From assembly GCF_025024155.1 (NCBI RefSeq), contig NW_026251874.1, positions 1-25,338 of the forward strand: a stretch of DNA of 25,338 nucleotides, read 5' to 3'. The notes beneath the pieces were generated by a model that worked only from the letters and a program-made list of their open reading frames with translations, was not told the origin of the DNA and ran no database searches. A program made the translations under genes and the position numbers. Shown piece by piece: positions 18,824 through 25,338 of the stretch (within the stretch, counting starts at the first letter, position 1; every line of letters begins with the position of its first letter). This stretch comes from Gamsiella multidivaricata (taxonomy: Eukaryota; Mortierellomycota; Mortierellomycetes; Mortierellales; Mortierellaceae).

Positions 18824-21800
18824 ATGACTACCAGCACCTTGAACTTGTTCTGCCTTGTTGATGGAGACAAAACCACGTTCTCTGTCGAGATTGACCCAAC
18901 AAAGTCAGTCGACCATCTCAAAGACCTCGTCAAGGCCAAGCAGACTCCTGATTTTGACGACATCACAGCCAAGGATCTTACTCTCTGGAGGGTCTCCATC
19001 CCAATCGTGCCTAAGAGCGAGCGCAAGGAAATCTTGCTTGCTGATGCCGCGTCAAAAGAGGAGCTTGATGAGACAGACGACATTGCTGACGTATTTACCG
19101 ACACACCTCCCAAGAAGACGATCCACATCATCGTCCAGCGCCCTCCTCCCAAAGGTAATGAGACGCGTCTTGCTGATTGATGCTTCGTGTCTTGCTAAAT
19201 GATGCTTCCATCGCGAGCTTATTCACCTCGCTAACTTATTTTCTCTCTCTATCCTTCTTAGTCCATGCACCTGTCCCCTCTCGCTCATTGACTCCACTCC
19301 CTGGCTATCCCTCGGATGGTTCTCGTCCCAGTTCCCCTCTCTCTGGTAAGCACGATTACTCTGTGCCTGTCATTCTTTGTTTGCATCCTGCTCTGTACTC
19401 AACTGACTCATAGCCTGCCCTCTTTTCGCATAACTAGGTGATCTCCGAGCTGACATCAAAAAAATCGCGGACCGATTCTTTGCTCCTGGATCTCCTGCCT
19501 CAGCCTTTCTGGATGCATACGTGCGCGGTGAAAAGGCGCTCCCTGTGACTACAACTGGGATAAAAGGGCTGCCAAAAGTCCTACGGCGAGGCGTTGTTGA
19601 CAGCAAGGATTCAGGACCAAGTCTTCTTTTTCTGGATTTACCAAGCCCTCCATTGAATGTGGGCGATCCGATACCGGAGCGATTTCAGTCAAATGTTCTT
19701 TTGAGCACGCTGGAAGGTATGCAAGCGCAGGACCTCCCGGTGTTCGGGGTCAGCGGCTGCGGGAAAACTCGTTCGATGGTCGAGATGCTTTGTTTGCAAT
19801 GGGGATTCTACTTCAACGCAGCAAAGAGTGATCCTGGGTCAAGCGATCTCAGCCAGCTTGCTGATTTTATCGACAAAAAAACAGCGGAGGAACAAGGCCC
19901 AGAAAAGAACACCGCTTTTGGAAGGAATATGACCCTGGTACTTTTCCTGTCCCGACTGTTGATCTTCAAATACTGTTTACAGGTCCTAAATTGCCGTCAG
20001 AGCTTTTCAAGCGCAAGCTGGGCCATTCTCCAAGTTTGTCCTCACATGTTTATGGATGTTTTCTTGGACCTATTCAAGACGCTCTTTAAGAAGCTGAACG
20101 AACGTTCACTTTTCGAGTTGATCCTGACAAGTGTCATTCAGGACGAATTTTTGTTGGTGCGCGATCTGCTGACTGGTCACCGATATCCGAACTTCTCGGA
20201 TGGGTCCAAGTTGAGGCTGGTTGTGGACGAAGCCCAGATTCTGAGCGACAAAGGGAGTTCAAAATTCCGTTCTTCTTACCTGGAAACCGATCCACGACCA
20301 ATGTTGAGCCCTGTCCTGAATGGCTTTCGAAACGCCGATAGTCCTGAGGAGCTTACGATCGTCTATTGCGGGACGGGGTTGTCCATGAAAACTCTCCATT
20401 GGGCACTGAGCAGCGGCGATGGCGTCAAGGAGTACGGTTCGAGTACCTTCCGTATATCGAGTTTCCAGGATGGACAGGAGTCGATTCAGTACAAGCGTAT
20501 GTCGACCGCCTCAAGGAACATCTACAAGATGACGAGTCGAAAAGACAGGTGGACACGCTTTTCCCCTCCGCCGCAGTGGATATGTTGCACAAAAGACTCA
20601 CCGGCAGGTTCAGACCCATCGTAACAGGTACGCTTTTTTTAGAGCACTATGGACGAAAGGAAGCTGAAATTATCTCAAACTCACTACAGATATTTTTTAC
20701 TTACAACTATTCTGCGGTTCTCATTCCAGCTATCGAAGGAATTATCAAGACAGGAGTGCCAGACACATGGGAAAATGTAATCGACATCACCGAGACCATG
20801 ATCACATCATGGAAAGAACGAGAGCGTCGAGGAAACCTATGTGGAGAACTCAAAAGGTAAGGTTTTTGCCTATGTACAACATTGGATATCACAACATGAA
20901 GGCAGCTACTAACTTGCTCGTTTCTATTCGTATCATTCATTCTAGACTGGAGAGCAAAATGATTGAACATCCAAACCTTTTCAAGAACGTGTCCTCTATC
21001 AGAAACACTCTTGCGCTGTTTCTTTTCCGATACAATCTACTGGACGCCACGGAGATCGTACTCGAAAACGAAGCGCACCTCATTGAGGCAACGTTTGGTC
21101 GAATCAAGCTCTTTGGAGGGGTTGCAAGAACCGTTCTCGACGAACCTTTTATGCTCAAAGCCGTCAAGGCATTTTTTCACGAAAGCGACCCTCTACTCTT
21201 GGCCAATGCCGAACGAGCATTGCTGCACTCGACCAACGCCTCGGTCCATGGCAACATGTGGGAGACTTGTATGCCCCCGGTTTTCATCGAGACGTTCAAG
21301 AATCGCCCTCTCTCCTCTTGGCCTCTCCTCGCGAACAATACTCTTCCTGAATCACTTGTTGGCGATGTGACGATAGTTGGATACGTCGATCAACAATCGA
21401 AACTCGCAATTTCGCACAACAACATCACAACACACGCCTTCATGGAGGCACACATCAAGAACGGATCCAAACGAGAAGGTCAGGACATCCCTCCATTCTA
21501 CTTCCCGGAGCCTCATACTTCTGGACCTGATATTGTGTTTTACATCAGGATTCGAGGAGAAGTCTACCCAGTCTTCGTACAGGTTCGTACAGGTCAATGC
21601 AGTGTCTTTTATGTTTATTAGTAATTGCTTTTGCTTTGCTCTGTTGCTCAACTGCCTTTTTCTTTTCCTCTTGTCTTTTTTCAATAGCTGAAGTTACGAC
21701 AGGTCTTAGAGGGCAGTGACGTTGAGAAGGCGCTCGCAACTGTCAGTAGCAACACCATACAGGGCAAGATGGACAAGGAGCATGAGAAGTTGGTGAAAGA

Positions 21801-22167
21801 TCTAGCTCAGGAACACAAAAAGGTGGATCGAACAGGGTCGACACAACCACAACAACCGCCAAGACTCCAAGACTATTGTCCTACAGGAGCTTATGTCAGC
21901 ATGGTCATCACCTATCCCGCGGAGGTCGTCAAGTTCCAGATTGTTCGCCCTGATCCAGAACCAGAGCTGGATGGTCTTGAGCGAGTCTCCATCAACATTG
22001 ACGACAACAACTTTCCATAGATCTTTCCGGAGCGACATGTCAAGTTCCTGGACCGACTCAAGCAACATAAGCGATCAGCAACAGAAGAGCAAACAGCGAA
22101 TCGGTCAAAAAAGTCAAAAATAGCTTTGACGAGATCAGCAACTGATCCTTTAGCGAAAAATGACTGA
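18824..22167 (+). pseudogene. Crinkler (CRN)-type gene: header, P-loop NTPase and nuclease-like tail; frameshifted
   Basis: Exons: 18824-19154, 19262-19345, 19438-20627, 20730-20856, 20946-21582 and 21688-22020. Residues 1-110 are the ubiquitin-like CRN header (LFCLVDGDKTTFSVEID, then ending HIIVQRPPP, equivalent to the HVLVxxP end in oomycete CRNs), followed by a Ser/Pro linker. Walker A is GVSGCGKT (about residues 241-248) and Walker B LRLVVDEAQ (about 397-405). Near the C-terminus GPDIVFYI and VQLKLRQ (split by intron 5) fit a PD-(D/E)XK fold with Q-x-K. Known CRNs are effectors acting inside cells, often in the nucleus. Two lesions: one base is missing near 20446-20452 (exon 3 is 1190 nt, one short of phase, and the frame moves from KEYGSS to YIEFPGWT), and a TAG at 22018-22020 interrupts a frame that continues 48 codons to a TGA at 22165. 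A low-error assembly or cDNA would show whether these are real. Confidence 0.85.
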
Positions 22168-22464
22168 CGCAGCTCACATGTACAAGTAAATAAGGCGTGG
22201 TCTTCGAAAAGAGATAATTATCCCAACACAAGAGTGTCGTAGTGCAAATGGTTGACAGGTTCGTACGTCTGTGGGTGGGCTCACAAATTGTTGGCAATTT
22301 TTTTGGGAAGACAAGAGGTAAAATATGATTGTGGCGTTAACAAGGTTTAGAGGCGTAATATCAGAGTTCCCTTAGGTACCCTCTGAAGGCTATGCACTTC
22401 TAATACGTCATTTTAGACCGATCTCTCTGCATCTTCCTCTACTTGCAATAAACAGACAATCGCG
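22168..22464. other. Intergenic stretch downstream of the Crinkler-type gene
   Basis: Contains the 3' flank of the CRN gene; no exon seen. CAATAAAC at about 22446-22453 could be a poly(A) signal or chance. Confidence 0.35.
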
Positions 22465-22780
22465 TCCCTCGCGTCCTCGTTTTGCACCCTTCCTTCTCAC
22501 CACCATCCCACCAGCCCTACCCTCCTCCTTTTGCCACCCTCAGCACGAGCAACCATTCATTTCCGCCCATTCACATCTCTCTCGTGCCATGGAATCGACC
22601 ATGGAGTCCCCATTCTCTGATTAACCCGCTGCGGACGATCCTCTGTCCGTTCTCGACCAGCCCACGCGTGATCTGATAGAGCGGCTGATAGCCGATGGCC
22701 TGCAGCAGTTGGTACGCGCACTTTTTGGCTGTGTTATGCTGTGTACTGACTGCCTATATCTGTTGCTAATACGCAGTATA

Positions 22781-22805
22781 CACTACCGAAAATAATGAGT
22801 AAATG
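22781..22805 (+). repeat. Tc1 left terminal inverted repeat
   Basis: 25 bp, identical to the reverse complement of 24361-24385. Confidence 0.95.
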
Positions 22806-22971
22806 ATTTTCACTTTTGTAGCACATTTGTCAGTTGTTTCCGAACCCGGGTTATATAGCTGGTGATAGTTACAGGATAACATGCCAGTGCAATGAAAAGT
22901 AATCTACAGCATTTGGGAGATGCGGAGAAAATTATTGCGCGTTGTATACAGAATTAAGTTTAAACTGTTCA

Positions 22972-22986
22972 ATTTACTCATTATTT
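22972..22986 (-). repeat. Internal transposase-site-like repeat, left
   Basis: ATTTACTCATTATTT, the inner part of the terminal repeat in reverse orientation, 166 bases inside the left repeat. Confidence 0.65.
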
Positions 22987-23051
22987 CTCCCATGGACATG
23001 GTTTTTATTTTTTTTTATTCATCTTCGATATCAAGTTTACTGATGGCCTGC

Positions 23052-24071
23052 TTAGTACCTAGTGTGGCCTCCCTTGGCATTCTTAACAGCTTCGATCCTT
23101 CTGAGCATACTCTCAATCAAGCCTTGGCAGACAGAAGGGGGAATCTTGTTCCACTCCGCCTGAAATCTTTCCCATAGTTCGATCATGCCCTTCGGAGGCA
23201 CCGGGTACTCGCCTAACTGGCGTTTTGCGTAGTCCCAGAGGTGCTCGATCGGATTTAGGTCAGGAGAGTTGGGCAGCCAGAATAACAAATTGTACTTGTG
23301 CTGCTTAAAGAAATTCATCGCAGTGCTGGAAGTGTGTTTCGAGTCGTTGTCCTGTTGAAAGATCATATCCTTAGGCTTGATCTTGTACCAGCGCTGGGTG
23401 AGTGGGAGACATTCCTCCAGGATTTCGACATAGAGACTGGCGTCCATGATCCCCTCGATCCTGGAAATGAATCCAGCACCATGCCAGGTCATGCACCCCC
23501 ATAGCATGATGGAACCGCCGCCGAACTTGACCTCCTCCTGGACAAGCCGATCGTCCAGAGACTTGTCACCTCCCTTTTTCCAGACCCACAGGACTCCATC
23601 GGACCCAATGCGGTTGACCTTAGTCTCGTCGGACCAAACGACTCGTTTCCAACCATCGATTGTCCAGTGCTCGTACTTTCGCACGAAATCCATGCGCTCC
23701 GCCTTGTGCTTGGAGGTAAGTTTTGGCCTTCGCCGTTTGCGCACGGCGGTCAGACCCTCCTGTCTCAAGATCTGTCGAACTCTTGCTGCCGTCAAGTCCG
23801 TCGCAAAGTCTCTACTAAGCCGTTCCTGCACGTCTACAGCGGTTTGAAGTGTACCATTTGTGATTTCTCGAACCATCAAACGTTTGGTTGCCTCGGATAC
23901 TTTCCCAGGGCGGCCGGATTTTCGCGGCGGAAGGGTCTCCTTGATGGTCTGCGCGAGCTGAGAGACCTTGGCCTGTGATACTCCACGTCTCTTGGCAATG
24001 GCTCGTGTGATCATTTTCAACCGGAGGTCAGCAATGATCCCCTGTTCAATGTTATGATTGAGCTTCTTCAT
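23052..24071 (-). CDS. Tc1-type transposase, 339 aa, DD34E, apparently intact
   Basis: The protein has the usual Tc1 length. The N-terminal half carries paired HTH-type DNA-binding regions (ITRAIAKRRGVSQAKVSQLA, then the linker SGRPGK and a second helix set near VRQILRQEGLTAVRKRRRPK). The RNase H-fold catalytic triad is complete: Asp in VVWSDETKVN, Asp in IFQQDNDSKHTS and Glu in NPIEHLWDYAKRQL, with 34 residues between the last two. It would bind the terminal repeats and cut and paste the element at TA. I start at ATG 24071 (MKKLNHNIEQ), where homology begins in such proteins; an in-frame ATG at 24203 would add 44 hydrophobic residues and lies just after a TATATATA tract. The stop TAA is at 23052-23054. 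Confidence 0.93.
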   Translation of the reverse strand: MKKLNHNIEQGIIADLRLKMITRAIAKRRGVSQAKVSQLAQTIKETLPPRKSGRPGKVSEATKRLMVREITNGTLQTAVDVQERLSRDFATDLTAARVRQILRQEGLTAVRKRRRPKLTSKHKAERMDFVRKYEHWTIDGWKRVVWSDETKVNRIGSDGVLWVWKKGGDKSLDDRLVQEEVKFGGGSIMLWGCMTWHGAGFISRIEGIMDASLYVEILEECLPLTQRWYKIKPKDMIFQQDNDSKHTSSTAMNFFKQHKYNLLFWLPNSPDLNPIEHLWDYAKRQLGEYPVPPKGMIELWERFQAEWNKIPPSVCQGLIESMLRRIEAVKNAKGGHTRY

Positions 24072-24181
24072 GTAGGATTTAAAGTCGTGGCGTAAGGTAG
24101 TCGATATTATGGTAGTAGGAGTGTGTGGGTAGCTGAAGTGGAGAAGAAAGAGCAAAACGAGGTTCAAAAGTGCATGGGGGT

Positions 24182-24196
24182 AATAATGAGTAAATG
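24182..24196 (+). repeat. Internal transposase-site-like repeat, right
   Basis: AATAATGAGTAAATG, the inner part of the terminal repeat in opposite orientation to the right terminus, 164 bases inside it. Confidence 0.65.
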
Positions 24197-24360
24197 ACGT
24201 CATAATTTTTAATTTGAGATATATATGGCTCGCTGTATTAGACACACCTGGTAGTCATTCCACGCGATGCTGAATGGACCATGATATTACTGGCGAACAT
24301 GCACAGCACTAGTGGTCTTGGACATCGAGGCATAAAATTTTATCGGCACTTATACCAAAA

Positions 24361-24385
24361 CATTTACTCATTATTTTCGGTAGTG
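24361..24385 (-). repeat. Tc1 right terminal inverted repeat
   Basis: 25 bp, ends CGGTAGTG followed by TA; exact reverse complement of the left repeat. Confidence 0.95.
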
Positions 24386-24977
24386 TATCTTGCAATACGC
24401 AGGGATTACATGTAGCCACCACAAGTAACGATGAGAGCAGAAACCAGAGTGACAACAACGGTGTTATCGATGGCGGCGACGGCAGCCAAAGCCAAAGCCA
24501 AAGCCAAGGTTCTTCTATTGAGGTCAGTGCCGTAAGCGTCAGTTCAACTGTCTATCTGTCTGTCGGATCCATTATAAGATACTGACACATTGTTCTTGTG
24601 TCAATTGCTCTGTCTTCAATAGCCATTGAAGAGGCGCATCGCTGAGGAGCTCAACGCCGTAGTGCTAAATGGCGTACGCGAGTTGTTGAGTAAAGATATC
24701 TTCATTCTCCGTGCTGCGAAACGCTATTGCATTGATCCAGACTCGCGTCTTGCTCTTATTGATGTGGGAATAATGGAGTTTTTTCTACCTTCTGATGTTT
24801 TCGACGAGTGGAAGCAGCAGCATCAGCACAGTATCTCTACGAACTTTGTCTATTCAAAAACCTACGAGTACGAAAGTACAGACATGTTTAGGTGTCGTCG
24901 TATTACCTTAGAATACCAGTGCTCTAAGAAGACACGGATCCAGAAGAACAGATTAAAGGGAGGGATTTCTGGTAAAC

Positions 24978-25338
24978 TGTCAAGATCTGGACTGGCAGGC
25001 AAGTGGAGAATGTAAGAGCAAGAGTGAGTACAGGGCAGGAAAGTATTTTATTGCAGACTGAGGTTTGATTATGGCAGCTAGTTATGTCTTTTATATGTGA
25101 ATAAAACTTGACTCGGGACCCCAGCTCGGTAGCTTATGTCCTATAAGCTCCCGTACTCGGGACCGAAACATAATGGAATGGACAAGGGTGGACGCGGGCA
25201 ATCGTCTACTTGAAACGGGCAAGCAACGTTAAACCAGTTATGCTTTCCGTGTGGGGTAATTCTGGAGACGCGACGTGATTTGGGCTCGCGTAGCAGACGC
25301 AAGGTAATCACAAGCCACTAGGGTCAATTGAGGTGAGC
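24978..25338. mobile_element. LTR of the same retrotransposon family (cut by window end)
   Basis: 361 bases matching the first 361 of the 392-bp solo LTR at 6358-6749, with one substitution (25009 A for 6389 G). It starts TGTCA directly after TAAAC (24973-24977), the expected left target duplication. The last 31 bases and what follows lie outside the window, so it may be the 5' LTR of a full element or another solo LTR. It interrupts the 3' end of the 22.6-25 kb gene. Confidence 0.9.

Larger units (their letters stand above)
22781..24385 (-). mobile_element. Intact Tc1-type (DD34E) transposon, 1605 bp
   Basis: Perfect 25-bp terminal inverted repeats (22781-22805 and 24361-24385) start CACTACCGAAAATAATGAGT and are flanked by the TA target duplication (22779-22780, 24386-24387). 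One full-length transposase lies inside on the minus strand. Removing the element and one TA gives a contiguous intron with the acceptor of the disrupted gene. Identical repeats and an unbroken transposase suggest recent, possibly still active, transposition. Confidence 0.95.
22589..25015 (+). pseudogene. Three-exon unknown gene split by a Tc1 transposon and truncated by an LTR
   Basis: Exons 22589-22711, 24403-24531 and 24623 to about 24977 join in phase 0. Exon 1 reads MESTMESPFSD, then a TAA, then PAADDPLSVLDQPTRDLIER. Exon 2 is Ser/Asn/Gln-rich with an SQSQSQSQ run. Exon 3 (LKRRIAEELNAVVLNGVREL and FFLPSDVFDEWKQQHQ) is helical and protein-like. Intron 1 holds the Tc1 element, inserted at TA just before the acceptor (AATACGCAG|GG at 24402). 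Exon 3 runs into an LTR at 24978 and stops inside it at 25013. The pyrimidine-rich upstream block resembles that of the CRN gene. The product is not recognised. The TAA and the LTR make it non-functional as written; the intron insertion alone might be tolerated. Confidence 0.6.

Overview
The window looks like nuclear DNA of a filamentous fungus. The genes are split by short GT-AG introns (about 50-145 bases, with CTAAC/CTGAC branch-like sites), core promoters carry TATATAAA, and AATAAA lies 30-130 bases past several stop codons. A Crinkler (CRN) type gene, a Mucoromycota-like family with a restriction-endonuclease-like domain, and Tc1, pogo and LTR elements point to an early-diverging fungus, probably Mortierellaceae or a relative. 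That placement is inference from gene content. I see no rRNA, tRNA or CRISPR.

Layout. 0.2-2.5 kb (+): broken copy of a nine-exon nuclease-like gene; the intact paralogue (534 aa) is at 15.0-17.3 kb (-). 3.2-4.5 kb (+) and 10.7-12.4 kb (-): two decayed copies of an unrecognised multi-exon gene sharing splice sites. 4.9-5.2 kb (-): a small two-exon coiled-coil gene with TATA box and poly(A) signal. 6.36-6.75 kb: a solo LTR with a 5-bp target duplication. 7.1-9.7 kb: the best-preserved unknowns, two divergent paralogues of 222 and 204 aa, both starting with an N-myristoylation-type Met-Gly and sharing a 5'UTR intron motif and core promoter. 12.8-13.3 kb: a possible 152-aa ORF. 13.8-14.5 kb: a pogo/Tigger transposase remnant.

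17.4-18.8 kb holds a pair of hairpin-forming repeats, a 251-base GA microsatellite and a pyrimidine-rich promoter. 18.8-22.2 kb (+) is a Crinkler gene (header, P-loop NTPase, nuclease-like tail) broken by one frameshift and one nonsense codon. 22.6-25.0 kb (+) is another broken gene, split by an intact 1.6-kb Tc1 transposon and cut at its 3' end by a second LTR 99% identical to the solo LTR.

How it fits together: much of 0.2-17.3 kb is mirrored about an axis near 8.4-8.5 kb (unknown pair, decayed pair, nuclease-like pair, a dispersed repeat), as expected from an old inverted duplication later eroded by mobile elements. The CRN gene and the nuclease-like pair both carry PD-(D/E)XK-like motifs and sit among transposons. 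This is a fast-evolving accessory region rather than a pathway cluster.
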